Source: Paenibacillus sp. JQZ6Y-1
Lineage (GTDB): Bacteria; Bacillota; Bacilli; Paenibacillales; Paenibacillaceae
Reading direction: 5' to 3'
DNA length: 64,000 nt
Assembly: GCF_040719145.1 (NCBI RefSeq)
Contig: NZ_JBFDUZ010000001.1
Coordinates: 434,001-498,000 of the forward strand
Shown here in pieces: positions 23,954-32,688 of this stretch. A model generated the notes under the pieces. That model was given only the letters and a program-made list of their open reading frames with translations. It did no database searches and was not told the origin of the DNA. Each line of letters begins with the position of its first letter. Positions within the stretch are counted from its first letter, which is position 1. A program made the translations under genes and the position numbers.

Positions 23954-25935
23954 CAAAAATCATATTGGAGCGTATGACGCTTCGTAATTTTAAAGGATTC
24001 GATGACTTTGTACTTGATACCGATGGCAAGGACGTTGCTGGATACGGCACAAATGCTACTGGTAAAACAACGATCGTTGATGCATTTTACTGGCTGCTGT
24101 TCGGTAAAGACAGCAACAATCGTACTGATTTTGAAATCAAAAAGCTGAACGCGCTGGGTCAAGTTGCTCAGCATAAACTTGACCACGAAGTCGAAGCTGT
24201 CTTGCGAGTGGGTCACATCCAACGAACATTCCGAAAAGTGTATGCCGAGAAATGGACCAAAAAGCGCGGATCAGCTCTTTCAGACTTTACTGGTCATGAT
24301 ACGACGTACTTTGTTGATGGTGTGCCAGTAAAGCAAAAAGAATACAAAGCGGCAGTTGATCAGCTCGTTAATGAAGACCTTTTCCGTCTGGTTACCAATC
24401 CTACGTATTTTAATGAACATTTGAAGATGGAGCAACGCCGGGCATTACTTTTAGAGATTTGCGGCGATATCGCTGATACAGAAGTGATTGGCAGTAATGA
24501 AGAACTATCAGCCCTGCCCAATCTACTCAATGGTCGAACTATTGAAGATCACCGTAAAGTTATTGCTGCTCAAAAACGTGCTGTAAATGAAGAGATTGCA
24601 AAAATCCCAGTAAGAATCGATGAAATACGTCGGACGATGCCAGACGTATCTGGTATCGATCCTGCCAAGTTAGATGCTGATATTTTGAATATACGCACAC
24701 GGATTTTTGAGCAAGAAAACAAGTTTCAGCAGATCCGTTCCGGTAGTGAGGTTATCCATACTCAGACCGAAATCAAACGCCTTGAAGGTGAAGCACTGGA
24801 AGTCATCAATCGACTGAAATCTGGCAGCGTAGATTTAATTGCTGCTCAGCGTAAAGTCCTTTCTGATCATCAGTGGGAATACGATAAACTTACTCAACAA
24901 ATTGCGCAAAAGCATAGCCAATGCCAAAGCAATCAGCGACAAATCGATACTGGTAAAGCCACTATGCAAACACTTCGTTCACGCTGGACGCAAGTGAAAG
25001 CAGCTACTTTTGAGCATAAACATGGGGGTGACAAAGTTTGTGCTGCCTGCGGGCAGCATTTACCAGCTGACCAAATTCAGGCAGCGTATGACAAAGCTCA
25101 AGCTTCATTCAATCTACAGCGTTCCAAGAATTTGGAGCAGATCAATGTCGATGGTGGGGCTGTAAAGCAGGAAGTGGATGCGCTGGAGGCAGCTAATCAA
25201 AGATTAGCGACTGACATTGAATTATTGAAGCAACAACAAGCAGAAAAGCGCGTTGAAATGACTTTTGCTCACTCAGAACTAGAGGATTTAGAGGCAGCCA
25301 CCACTGATCCAAAACAAGACAGCGAATATACGACACTCCAACAACAGATTATTGATTTGCAAATCAAACTGAATCAGTTCCGTGCTAATGCTCAACAGGC
25401 AGCCGATCAGGTACAGGAAGTGATTATAGGCTTACGTGCTGATGTTCAAACGTTGGAGCAGGAACGTGCCAGAGTTAACCAAGCAGCGGCAGTTATCAAA
25501 CGCATCACAGAGCTGGAAAGTGAAGAGAAGCGACTAGCTGAGGAATACGAACGTTTGGAACACGAACTATTTATCACAGAAGAGTTCATTCGTACCAAAG
25601 TAACCATGTTGGAAAGTCGTATCAATAGTAAATTCAAGCATGCTCGATTCAAATTATTTGAAACTCAGATCAACGGTGGTCTGAAAGAAGTCTGTGAAAC
25701 ATTATATAGTGGTGTTCCTTATAGTGCTGGGCTTAACAATGCAGCTCGAATCAATGTAGGCCTGGATATCATCAATACCTTATCAGCGCATTATGGTGTG
25801 ACAGCACCAATCTTCTTCGACAATGCAGAATCGGTGGTTGAACTGATTGAAACTGAAGCACAAATAATACGCTTGATTGTCAGTGAGTCTGACACCACAT
25901 TACGAATCGAATTACAGGAGGCAATTGGAGTATGA
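23950..25935 (+). CDS. SbcC/RecF-like AAA ATPase with zinc hook
   Basis: An SMC-like ATPase for DNA end processing, found in phage recombination modules. The N-terminal ATPase lobe has LRNFKGF and Walker A (GYGTNATGKTTIVDAF, about residues 32-47). Two coiled-coil arms flank a Cys-x2-Cys hook (VCAACGQHLPADQ, near residue 364). The C-terminal lobe has PIFFDNAESV in the Walker B position. The 661-residue length is short for SbcC, as usual in phages. It is followed directly by recT, so it probably supports single-strand annealing recombination; no separate SbcD nuclease is seen, although the nearby MBL-fold enzyme could take that part. Confidence 0.85.
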   Translation: MTKIILERMTLRNFKGFDDFVLDTDGKDVAGYGTNATGKTTIVDAFYWLLFGKDSNNRTDFEIKKLNALGQVAQHKLDHEVEAVLRVGHIQRTFRKVYAEKWTKKRGSALSDFTGHDTTYFVDGVPVKQKEYKAAVDQLVNEDLFRLVTNPTYFNEHLKMEQRRALLLEICGDIADTEVIGSNEELSALPNLLNGRTIEDHRKVIAAQKRAVNEEIAKIPVRIDEIRRTMPDVSGIDPAKLDADILNIRTRIFEQENKFQQIRSGSEVIHTQTEIKRLEGEALEVINRLKSGSVDLIAAQRKVLSDHQWEYDKLTQQIAQKHSQCQSNQRQIDTGKATMQTLRSRWTQVKAATFEHKHGGDKVCAACGQHLPADQIQAAYDKAQASFNLQRSKNLEQINVDGGAVKQEVDALEAANQRLATDIELLKQQQAEKRVEMTFAHSELEDLEAATTDPKQDSEYTTLQQQIIDLQIKLNQFRANAQQAADQVQEVIIGLRADVQTLEQERARVNQAAAVIKRITELESEEKRLAEEYERLEHELFITEEFIRTKVTMLESRINSKFKHARFKLFETQINGGLKEVCETLYSGVPYSAGLNNAARINVGLDIINTLSAHYGVTAPIFFDNAESVVELIETEAQIIRLIVSESDTTLRIELQEAIGV

Positions 25936-26810
25936 GTAACCCAAGCACATTGGCATTAGTGAAGAAAGACACTGTAGATGTAGTAGCGGCGAAGGTAAAA
26001 GAATTTCAGGAACGTGGTGAACTCCACTTCCCTGCAAACTATAGCCCAGAAAATGCTATGAAGTCTGCCTGGTTGATGTTACAAGGTGTCAAAGATAGAA
26101 GTAGCCGACCAGCATTAGAAGTATGTACAAAAGACAGTATTGCTAACTCGTTACTGGATATGGTTGTGCAAGGTCTGAACCCTTCTAAGAAACAAGGTTA
26201 CTTTATTGTTTACGGTACTTCACTTACCTTCCAGCGCAGCTACTTCGGCACAATGGCTGTCACAAAACAAGTAACAAATGCAAGTGACATTGATGCCCAG
26301 CTTATCTATAAAGGTGATGAATTTGAATTTGAAATTGAACGCGGACGCAAAAAAATACTGAAGCATAAATCGAGTTTCGGTAATATTTCCGACAGCAATA
26401 TTATCGGTGCCTATTGCACGATTTCATGGGAAGATGGTCGGGAATTTTCAGAAGTTATGACGATGGAAGATATTCAGAAGTCTTGGAAGAAGTCAAAACA
26501 AGCACCAGATAAAGAAGGTAGTACGCATCAGGAGTTTACAGGGGAGATGGCTAAGCGAACAGTCATTAACCGAACTTGCAAAGCCTACATCAATACGTCA
26601 AATGACAGTAGCGTCATTATGCAGCACTTTAACCGACAAGATGATGCAATTGCTGAAGCTGAAATGCAAGTGGAAATTGAAGAGAATGCTAATGGAAAGA
26701 TTATTGATATGGGAGATATACCTCAAAGCAGTGAAGAATCACTCTCACAGGATACAGAGTCTGAAACAGTTGAACAAAAACCTGATGAAGAACCGGAAAT
26801 GAAGTTCTGA
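25932..26810 (+). CDS. recT: RecT-family single-strand annealing protein
   Basis: RecT anneals complementary single strands during phage recombination. The family core is clear: SPENAMKSAWLMLQ, the TKDSIANSLLDMVVQGLNPSKKQGYFIVYG block, and the FQRSYFGTMAV strand. The C-terminal 60 residues are acidic and probably disordered. It has 292 residues, overlaps the upstream ATPase gene by 4 bases, and is overlapped by the MBL-fold gene by one base, forming a compact recombination operon. Confidence 0.93.
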   Translation: MSNPSTLALVKKDTVDVVAAKVKEFQERGELHFPANYSPENAMKSAWLMLQGVKDRSSRPALEVCTKDSIANSLLDMVVQGLNPSKKQGYFIVYGTSLTFQRSYFGTMAVTKQVTNASDIDAQLIYKGDEFEFEIERGRKKILKHKSSFGNISDSNIIGAYCTISWEDGREFSEVMTMEDIQKSWKKSKQAPDKEGSTHQEFTGEMAKRTVINRTCKAYINTSNDSSVIMQHFNRQDDAIAEAEMQVEIEENANGKIIDMGDIPQSSEESLSQDTESETVEQKPDEEPEMKF

Positions 26811-27520
26811 TGATTACCATTAAATCGCTCGGCTCCAGCAGTGCCGGCAATAGTTATCTGATCACTGATGGAAAGACTGAGCTGCTGCTGGAAGCTGGAC
26901 TCAAATATAAAGACATTCAGCGTGCACTAGCCTTCCGAGTTTCTCGGTTGGCTGGCTGTCTGCTAAGTCATGAGCATAAGGATCACAGCCTATCAGTGCC
27001 CAATCTAATCAAGTCCGGCATTGATATCTATACCAGTATGGGTACAGCGGACGCAGTGGGCATTGTAGGCAGTCACAGAGTAAAGACTGTGAGACCGCAA
27101 GAAAGCTTCAGCATAGGCACATGGACGATTCTACCGTTTGAGACAGAACACGACGCATCTGAGCCACTAGGCTTCCTGATCGCTAATCAAGATGGTGACA
27201 AACTACTGTTCGCAACAGATACGTTTTATCTTCGGTATCGGTTTACAGGCTTAACGCACATCATGGTCGAGTGCAATTACTCTATGGATATCCTCAATGC
27301 CAACATTGCAGCGGATCGGATGCCGGCAGTGCTCAAAAGTCGGTTGCTAAAGTCGCATTTTAGCTTAGAACATGTGAAGGACTTCCTACAAGCCAACGAC
27401 CTGAGCCGAGTACAAGAAATCCATCTGCTGCATCTGAGCGATGGAAACAGCGATGAAAGTCGCTTCAAACGTGAAATCGCTGAACTAACCGGTCTGCCAG
27501 TATATGTAGCTGGAAGGTGA
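26810..27520 (+). CDS. MBL-fold metallohydrolase
   Basis: A metallo-beta-lactamase-fold enzyme. The metal-binding motif is SHEHKDHS (HxHxDH, about residues 55-62), and further ligands lie in ETEHDA and FATDTF. The 236 residues resemble the YycJ/phage class of small MBL hydrolases, some of which are nucleases. Its position after recT suggests a nuclease that makes the single strands RecT needs, which is an inference from context. Confidence 0.85.
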   Translation: MITIKSLGSSSAGNSYLITDGKTELLLEAGLKYKDIQRALAFRVSRLAGCLLSHEHKDHSLSVPNLIKSGIDIYTSMGTADAVGIVGSHRVKTVRPQESFSIGTWTILPFETEHDASEPLGFLIANQDGDKLLFATDTFYLRYRFTGLTHIMVECNYSMDILNANIAADRMPAVLKSRLLKSHFSLEHVKDFLQANDLSRVQEIHLLHLSDGNSDESRFKREIAELTGLPVYVAGR

Positions 27521-27524
27521 TCCA

Positions 27525-27707
27525 ATGATTGATGATGGTAAGCCATTGTTGAAAAGCATGGTGGCAGACTGGATATGGGATTTGATGACTACCGATCCTG
27601 AACAATTCAAGAAAGAAGTCACAGCTTATTTCGCTAAAGGTTACCCCAAATTCAAAGTTGTACGGGCAAAGCGCCCATTCATTTATTTGAAAGACGAGAG
27701 GGGTTAA
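27525..27707 (+). CDS. small phage protein, unknown
   Basis: The 60-residue protein starts MIDDGKPLLKSMVADWIWDL and ends in a short beta-rich, basic segment (YPKFKVVRAKRPFIYLKD). GGAAGGTG precedes the ATG. It has no recognised family; it is part of the recombination/replication operon. Confidence 0.55.
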   Translation: MIDDGKPLLKSMVADWIWDLMTTDPEQFKKEVTAYFAKGYPKFKVVRAKRPFIYLKDERG

Positions 27708-27711
27708 TCGC

Positions 27712-27912
27712 ATGGCGAAACTGACGCAGATTACTGTATCTGTGGGTTTCACAAAGAATGTAGGTAACTTTCAAACAATCCGTGCGGATGCGAGTGTGAC
27801 GCTGGAACTGGAGCTGAATGATGACCCTAGTAAAGTATTTCGACAGGGTTGGCAACAGGCTGCTGAACAGGTAAAGCTCGGCATTCAAAACAGTAAGGTG
27901 ACCTTATTATGA
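27712..27912 (+). CDS. small phage protein, beta-rich
   Basis: The 66-residue protein has two predicted beta strands (LTQITVSVGFTKNVGNF, SVTLELELND) and a C-terminal helix (RQGWQQAAEQVKLGIQ). GAGGGG precedes the ATG. Its 3' end overlaps the next start codon. Function unknown. Confidence 0.55.
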   Translation: MAKLTQITVSVGFTKNVGNFQTIRADASVTLELELNDDPSKVFRQGWQQAAEQVKLGIQNSKVTLL

Positions 27913-28112
27913 ACTACTCTGATTTCTGGATTATCGAATCTATCGATGAATCTTTGAATGAAAAGCCACCGCTGAACGGGATGTACTACGAGGCTTCCAG
28001 TGACAAATATGTATCGTTTGTGCTTGGCCGTCGGCATTATGAACTGGCTGCTAGGCACTGCGGGTTTGAAAAGGAATGGCAAGAGCGTATCAAACGGGAA
28101 CGATCAATTTAA
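27909..28112 (+). CDS. small phage protein, unknown
   Basis: The 67-residue protein begins MNYSDFWIIESIDESL and contains YYEASSDKYVSFVLGRRHYELA. It is coupled to the upstream gene through ATGA. No domain recognised. Confidence 0.5.
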   Translation: MNYSDFWIIESIDESLNEKPPLNGMYYEASSDKYVSFVLGRRHYELAARHCGFEKEWQERIKRERSI

Positions 28113-28133
28113 GGTGAACGAGGGGATGAGTGA

Positions 28134-29021
28134 ATGTCTGACAGTTACCCTTTCCCGATGTATTCCGGATTGTTGGAACCAGAACATTATAAAAATATAG
28201 GCAGCGCGATCTGGTTGTTCCTCTGGTGTATCAGTTCAACCACCAAGGAAGTCGAGGAAGAAGGAACTGTGTGGGGCATTGTACTCCGAGGGCAACCGGT
28301 CAAGATCAGTGATCTACAGGATCGGTTCGGTGTCACTGATAAAACGATTCGTTCTTGGATCAAAATGTTAGAAAGTCATGGATATATTCAAGCGAAGCGT
28401 GCTCCATATGGACTGATATTCAGTGTCAAAAAATCTAAAAAGTATAAAAACAGATCGGAAGAAAATTACCGAACTGAGGGGAGAGAGCGGAAACAAACTA
28501 CCGATCTCAACCCCAGTGATCGGAAGAATATTACCGATCTGGCTACCGAGAGATCGGAAGAAAACTACCGATCTAATAAAGATATTATATTTAATGCTTC
28601 TGCTGCTGCTTCTGATGATCCAGTAAACGAAATCGAAAAGCACTTTTGTCAGCGACGCGGAAAAGGGCTTTCTGTTAGTCCAACTGATTATGACGAAATC
28701 AAGCAAATGCTCGCTGATGGATTACCCGCTCAATTGATCATTCGAGTAATCAACGAATCCTTTGACAATTACAAACCGAAGCATAAACGCGATGAAATTA
28801 GGAGTATTACGTATTGCGTCCCTCGCTGCTATGACGAGTGGACGAAGTTGCAACAGGAGGAACTCATAACAGATGCGGTGCCGCACGTGTCTGTCGCCAT
28901 TGGTAGTCCGACGCAGCGTCCAACTAAGCAACAACAAAGTATTGATGAGTTGCAACGAATGCTGAGAGAGGAGCAGGAACGTGAACAAAACGGAAGTCAT
29001 ACAACTCCTTATCGCCATTAA
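28134..29021 (+). CDS. phage replisome organizer (winged-helix initiator)
   Basis: The N-terminal winged helix (GQPVKISDLQDRFGVTDKTI, then SWIKMLESHGYIQAKRAPYG) is the DNA-binding domain typical of DnaD/G38P-like initiators. A polar linker of about 70 residues carries recurring RSEENYR-like peptides, encoded by the iterons described separately. The C-terminal helical domain (SVSPTDYDEIKQMLADG) would contact the helicase loader. It is followed by a G39P-like loader and DnaB, the same order as SPP1 genes 38-39-40. GAGGGG lies before the ATG. Confidence 0.8.
   Translation: MSDSYPFPMYSGLLEPEHYKNIGSAIWLFLWCISSTTKEVEEEGTVWGIVLRGQPVKISDLQDRFGVTDKTIRSWIKMLESHGYIQAKRAPYGLIFSVKKSKKYKNRSEENYRTEGRERKQTTDLNPSDRKNITDLATERSEENYRSNKDIIFNASAAASDDPVNEIEKHFCQRRGKGLSVSPTDYDEIKQMLADGLPAQLIIRVINESFDNYKPKHKRDEIRSITYCVPRCYDEWTKLQQEELITDAVPHVSVAIGSPTQRPTKQQQSIDELQRMLREEQEREQNGSHTTPYRH
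28453..28600. other. predicted phage origin of replication: four iterons plus AT-rich stretch
   Basis: Four copies of a 20-22-bp imperfect palindrome of the type GATCGGAAGAAAACTACCGATC start at 28453, 28485, 28518 and 28552, spaced 32-34 bases apart, about three helical turns. An AT-rich stretch (TAATAAAGATATTATATTTAA) follows from about 28575. They lie inside the initiator gene, as in lambda O and SPP1 gene 38. The second copy is the most divergent. Confidence 0.78.
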
Positions 29022-29319
29022 ACAAGCGTACTCCGGTTATGACACCAGCTCAGGCAGTGTTGATAACCATTTGAATTATCTGGCTGATATGCCATATGAC
29101 CAAGCGCTTACGAATGTGAAACAACACATCCTGACTGACAAATTCCCACCGAAGATTGCGGATATACGCAAAGGGTATACAGCGGATCAGGAACATGAGC
29201 AGCTTAAAGCTGACACAGCCACATTTTTTCGACAACAGGATGAATGGGCAACTCGAGCAGCACCACCCCCTGCCGGAATGAAGGAGGCATTACGTGATCG
29301 ACTTTTTGGTAAACATTGA
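28981..29319 (+). CDS. G39P-like helicase loader/inhibitor
   Basis: SPP1 G39P delivers the replicative helicase to the origin-bound G38P and keeps it inactive until then. The 112-residue protein has the helical N-terminus of that family (TEVIQLLIAIKQAYSGYD, then ADMPYDQALTNVKQHILTDKFPPKIADIRKG). Its C-terminal half looks disordered, as in G39P. GTG start at 28981 with GAGGAG upstream. It overlaps both the initiator and the helicase gene. Confidence 0.75.
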   Translation: MNKTEVIQLLIAIKQAYSGYDTSSGSVDNHLNYLADMPYDQALTNVKQHILTDKFPPKIADIRKGYTADQEHEQLKADTATFFRQQDEWATRAAPPPAGMKEALRDRLFGKH

Positions 29320-30691
29320 GCTGCCGCAAAACTATGAGGCAGAGGCAGCAGTATTAGGCGCACTCATTATCGATAAAACCGGTAAAGCTTTGGAATCTGT
29401 ACAAGCTTCACAAACACCAGTTAATGCGTTCTATGACAAACGCCACCGGATCATTTATACCAGTATGCAACAGTTGATTAATGCTGGAGAACCTATCGAT
29501 ACTGTTACGTTATCCGGTGTGTTGCACGCTGATGGTAGTTTAACTGATGTCGGTGGTGTCACATACCTCAGTGAGCTGGCAGGATCGGTACCGAGTGTGG
29601 AAAGCACAGATCACTACATCCGCATATTGCATGAACAGCGCATACGCCGCGATGCCATACGAGCTGCTAAAGAGCAAATCGAAGGGGCACTTGAAGGGGC
29701 AGAGCCGGCAGAGTTGGCTGCCAACATGCAACAGGCAGCAAATAGCTTATCTGAGCAAACAACCACGAAGCAGTCTTTCCGACCAATCCGGCAAGTTGTA
29801 ATGGAAGTTGTTGATCAGCTTGAGAATAAGTATGAGAGCCGCGGCAACACAACTGGCATACCATCCGGATTTATTGACTTAGACAAAATGACTGCCGGAT
29901 TCCAACGAAGTGACCTGATTATCGTCGCTGCCCGCCCATCGGTAGGTAAGACTGCATTTGCCCTGAACGTTGCACAAAATGTCGCTGTACACACCAATGA
30001 GACGGTCGCAATCTTTAGTCTAGAAATGTCCGCTACACAGCTTGTTCAGCGCATGATCAATGCTGAAGGTAATATTGATGCGAGCGCAGCGCGAACCGGT
30101 TATCTCACCGAAGAAGACTGGAGCAAGCTTGCCACAGCTGCAGGTGTACTCGGCGAAGCAAACATTCACATTGACGATACGCCTGCATTGACCGTGCATG
30201 ATATCTGTGTAAAGTCTCGACAACTCAAAAAAGATCAGGGGCTAGGTATGATCGTGATCGACTATTTGCAACTTATCTCCGGTCGGGGGAAGCCCGGCGA
30301 GAACCGACAGCAAGAAGTATCCGAAATCTCACGTACTTTGAAGCAACTTGCTCGTGAGCTGGAAGTTCCAGTTATTGCATTGTCCCAGCTCAGCCGCGGT
30401 GTTGAACAACGTCAAGACAAGCGCCCGATGATGTCCGATCTGCGCGAGTCAGGGGCGATCGAGCAGGATGCAGATGTGGTTGCTTTCCTGTATCGGGATG
30501 ACTATTACAATCAGGACACTGAAAAGAAAAATATTATTGAAATCATCATCTCCAAGCAACGTAACGGTCCAGTCGGAACCGTTGAGCTGGTGTTCCTGAA
30601 AAACTTTAATAAATTCGTCAATTACGAACGTGTTCAATCAGATATGTTCGCCGCGCAATCGGCAAAAGAAATGAAAAAACGATACGGATAA
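29294..30691 (+). CDS. replicative DNA helicase, DnaB family
   Basis: A hexameric 5'-3' helicase for phage replication. The N-terminal DnaB domain (LPQNYEAEAAVLGALIIDK) is followed by the RecA-like domain with Walker A (AARPSVGKTAFALN, about residues 211-224), Walker B (LGMIVIDYLQL) and the arginine-finger region (SKQRNGPVGT). The 465 residues are full length. GTG start at 29294 with GGAGG 8 bases upstream, overlapping the loader gene. Confidence 0.95.
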   Translation: MIDFLVNIELPQNYEAEAAVLGALIIDKTGKALESVQASQTPVNAFYDKRHRIIYTSMQQLINAGEPIDTVTLSGVLHADGSLTDVGGVTYLSELAGSVPSVESTDHYIRILHEQRIRRDAIRAAKEQIEGALEGAEPAELAANMQQAANSLSEQTTTKQSFRPIRQVVMEVVDQLENKYESRGNTTGIPSGFIDLDKMTAGFQRSDLIIVAARPSVGKTAFALNVAQNVAVHTNETVAIFSLEMSATQLVQRMINAEGNIDASAARTGYLTEEDWSKLATAAGVLGEANIHIDDTPALTVHDICVKSRQLKKDQGLGMIVIDYLQLISGRGKPGENRQQEVSEISRTLKQLARELEVPVIALSQLSRGVEQRQDKRPMMSDLRESGAIEQDADVVAFLYRDDYYNQDTEKKNIIEIIISKQRNGPVGTVELVFLKNFNKFVNYERVQSDMFAAQSAKEMKKRYG

Positions 30692-30703
30692 GGAGAGTAA
30701 TCT

Positions 30704-30835
30704 ATGAGTGCCGAGATGATGCTTGATGGAACGCTTTGTGAACAATGTGGCGAGTTTTTGGATGGAGAATCGCCGGGCTATCCGCGTTACTGTGAAAGCT
30801 GTAAACAGGATGGTGACGACTATGGGGAAACGTAA
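30704..30835 (+). CDS. 43-residue zinc-ribbon protein
   Basis: The small protein has two Cys-x2-Cys pairs (CEQCG and CESCK), enough to bind one zinc ion. AAGGAGAG lies before the ATG. Typical of small phage proteins around the replication genes; role unknown. Confidence 0.6.
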   Translation: MSAEMMLDGTLCEQCGEFLDGESPGYPRYCESCKQDGDDYGET

Positions 30836-30981
30836 TCGTTTAAAACGCCCCACACGCGCTGAAAAGACTTTGATGGAATCCAAAAGTTAATGCTGATAAC
30901 TGGCTAGTAACTGGTAAGACGGCAGCAAAGCTTTTCTTGCAGCACAAGCACAAAGGCAATCAGAAGACCATAAACGTATGA
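30822..30981 (+). pseudogene. frameshifted small phage protein (DUF6906-like)
   Basis: The frame from 30822 reads MGKRNRLKRPTRAEKTLMESKS and stops at 30890. Shifting by +1 gives VNADNWLVTGKTAAKLFLQH and KHKGNQKTINV up to the stop at 30979-30981. Together these match the pattern of a common small phage protein (basic PTRxxK start, then NxxNWLV, then HKxxxKxxTI). An indel near 30885 probably broke the gene; sequencing error or programmed frameshifting is also possible. Confidence 0.55.
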
Positions 30982-31088
30982 TGCTGCACATGATCATCGA
31001 AGTGAGTTGCGACAGCCGATTGGACATGATCGAACGGTTAGAACTGGTAACTGTACTGATGGAAGGAGCATACGATGAAAGAGATTGA
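30978..31088 (+). CDS. 36-residue phage protein
   Basis: Reads MMLHMIIEVSCDSRLDMIER, then LELVTVLMEGAYDERD. The start overlaps the stop of the frameshifted gene (ATGA), and the 3' end contains the ribosome site and start of the next frame. Compact coupling supports it, but there is no independent ribosome site. Confidence 0.35.
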   Translation: MMLHMIIEVSCDSRLDMIERLELVTVLMEGAYDERD

Positions 31089-31251
31089 TGCCATATTTGG
31101 GCACCGGCATAAGATGACCTTTACGGATCGCGGCAGAGTGATTGGTGAAGTGTTCACATTCGATTATGAGGTGTTGCATGGACAACGGAAGGAGAAAGGC
31201 AATGATTCAATTCACAGTACTGGGCGAACCGGTCGCACAAGGAAGACCTAG
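31075..31251 (+). CDS. 58-residue phage protein overlapping rusA
   Basis: Begins MKEIDAIFGHRHKMTFTDRG with GGAAGGAG upstream. It contains a beta-rich middle (GRVIGEVFTFDYEVL) and a basic C-terminus that overlaps the RusA gene in another frame. Function unknown. Confidence 0.5.
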   Translation: MKEIDAIFGHRHKMTFTDRGRVIGEVFTFDYEVLHGQRKEKGNDSIHSTGRTGRTRKT

Positions 31252-31612
31252 AGCAAGCACAGTCAGCGGTCACATCCGTATGTATGATCCAGCCAAGTCA
31301 AGCGATTATAAGGACTATGTACGACTGGCTGCTTCAGCACATGCGCCAAAAATTTTGTTGGAAGGCCCACTCAGTATGATGCTTACCGTTTATCGTTCTA
31401 CACCGAAATCATTCAGCAACAAGAAAACCGCAGCAGCGGAGGCTGGGCAGATTAAGCCGACAACTAAACCGGACGTGGATAATTACCTGAAAGGCGTCAA
31501 AGATGCATTGAAAGGTGTCATCTGGAAGGATGATAGCCAGGTTGTTGAAGTGTTTGCCCGGAAGCGGTATAGCACACGCCCGCGTATCGAAGTCAAAATT
31601 CAAACTTTATAA
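31202..31612 (+). CDS. rusA: RusA-family Holliday junction resolvase
   Basis: RusA cleaves four-way junctions made during phage recombination and replication. The family motif KPDVDNYLKGVKDAL (about residues 89-103) holds catalytic Asp residues, and WKDDSQVV supplies another. The N-terminal GEPVAQGRPRAS segment is typical. The ATG at 31202 has AAGGAG upstream and yields 136 residues; the longer frame from 31142 lacks support. Confidence 0.92.
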   Translation: MIQFTVLGEPVAQGRPRASTVSGHIRMYDPAKSSDYKDYVRLAASAHAPKILLEGPLSMMLTVYRSTPKSFSNKKTAAAEAGQIKPTTKPDVDNYLKGVKDALKGVIWKDDSQVVEVFARKRYSTRPRIEVKIQTL

Positions 31613-31625
31613 AGGGGATAGGGAT

Positions 31626-32645
31626 ATGGCATTTATCAATTTCAAGCCAACAGTGAAGGCAGTAAATCTGAAAAGTGATGGTGACATCGAAATTAAGTTG
31701 CTGGTACCAGGACATGAAATGCGCGGACGTATCGAAATGCTTCACGAAATGATTGGTGAAAAAGTGGAGGCTGAGTTTGCTTCTACTGTGGTCAGCTATA
31801 ACGTTCAAATCAATGCCCGTACTTCCAAGCCAATTACACAATATCGCGTAGATGACACCGGTGTTGTACATGAAGTGACACCTGAAGAAGGTGAACAAGT
31901 CGAGATGGAGCTGGGACTGCCGCCGGAGAAACTGAAAATTGAAGACAAATCCAAAAGTATTGATCTGCAAGTCATTGTCGATTTCATTCTGGAAAGCTTG
32001 GCACCGGAATATGATGACCTGCAGTATGACTTCTATACGATCCATGATCGACTGAGCAAAGGCGAAACCTATAGTCGTATCGCTACTGAACTGGGTGTCA
32101 GCAGCGGCAAGCTGGCTGAAATGGTAGAAGAGTACCGCCGCCGTGTTGCTCCGATGGCTCAAAAGTGGAATGAATGGCGCGAAGGCAATGAACCTTCAAT
32201 ACCTGTCGTAGAAGCTCAATCTGAGCCAGAGCAAGTAGAAGCCGATCCTGAACAGGAAGTAGCATCTGACGATCAGCCAGCAGATGCTACTGGAACAACG
32301 AATCTACAGGATGAGCTGCCAGACTGGATACAGCAAAGTATGCAAGATGAGCAAAACGAACAGAACAACTCACAGTCTAATGACAATGCCATTCCAGATG
32401 CAACAGATATTAAACTGTCAGAGATTGATCGCGAGGAACTGGAGCAGTTCATTTTGACGCACAAGCCTATGTATCCAGATATTGAGTTTAACTACCCTGA
32501 TCTTTTGGAAAAACGTCATACAGGTAAGTCTTGGCTTGATATCGCTAAGGAGTTGCAAGTGAATAGTAGTAAGCTCAAAAATAGCTGGGTACTCTACAAG
32601 AAACGTGCTGCACGCCAAATGATTGATAATAATGGTGCTGCTTAA
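31626..32645 (+). CDS. phage protein with duplicated HTH-like module
   Basis: The 339-residue protein starts with a beta-rich region (residues 1-90). A helical segment, YDFYTIHDRLSKGETYSRIATELGVSSGKLAEMVEE split over about 45 residues, is later echoed by NYPDLLEKRHTGKSW and LDIAKELQVNSSKLKNSWV. An acidic, Gln/Asp/Glu-rich linker separates the two, pointing to an internal duplication of a DNA-binding-like unit. AAAGGGG lies before the ATG at 31626. It is the last gene before a strong terminator. Confidence 0.6.
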   Translation: MAFINFKPTVKAVNLKSDGDIEIKLLVPGHEMRGRIEMLHEMIGEKVEAEFASTVVSYNVQINARTSKPITQYRVDDTGVVHEVTPEEGEQVEMELGLPPEKLKIEDKSKSIDLQVIVDFILESLAPEYDDLQYDFYTIHDRLSKGETYSRIATELGVSSGKLAEMVEEYRRRVAPMAQKWNEWREGNEPSIPVVEAQSEPEQVEADPEQEVASDDQPADATGTTNLQDELPDWIQQSMQDEQNEQNNSQSNDNAIPDATDIKLSEIDREELEQFILTHKPMYPDIEFNYPDLLEKRHTGKSWLDIAKELQVNSSKLKNSWVLYKKRAARQMIDNNGAA

Positions 32646-32646
32646 A

Positions 32647-32680
32647 AAACATAAGCCACCTTTAAAGGTGGCTTATGTTT
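32647..32680. terminator. bidirectional terminator closing the early operon
   Basis: A perfect 34-base palindrome with AAACATAAGCCACCTTT as one arm and its complement ending ATGTTT. It separates the early operon from two convergent minus-strand genes. Confidence 0.85.
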
Positions 32681-32688
32681 AATTTAAA

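Noticed and set aside
28453..28573. Initiator-gene repeats considered as a short CRISPR array
   Set aside because: Only four units, inter-unit gaps of about 10-12 bases, and an intact reading frame through the repeats; the iteron explanation fits better.
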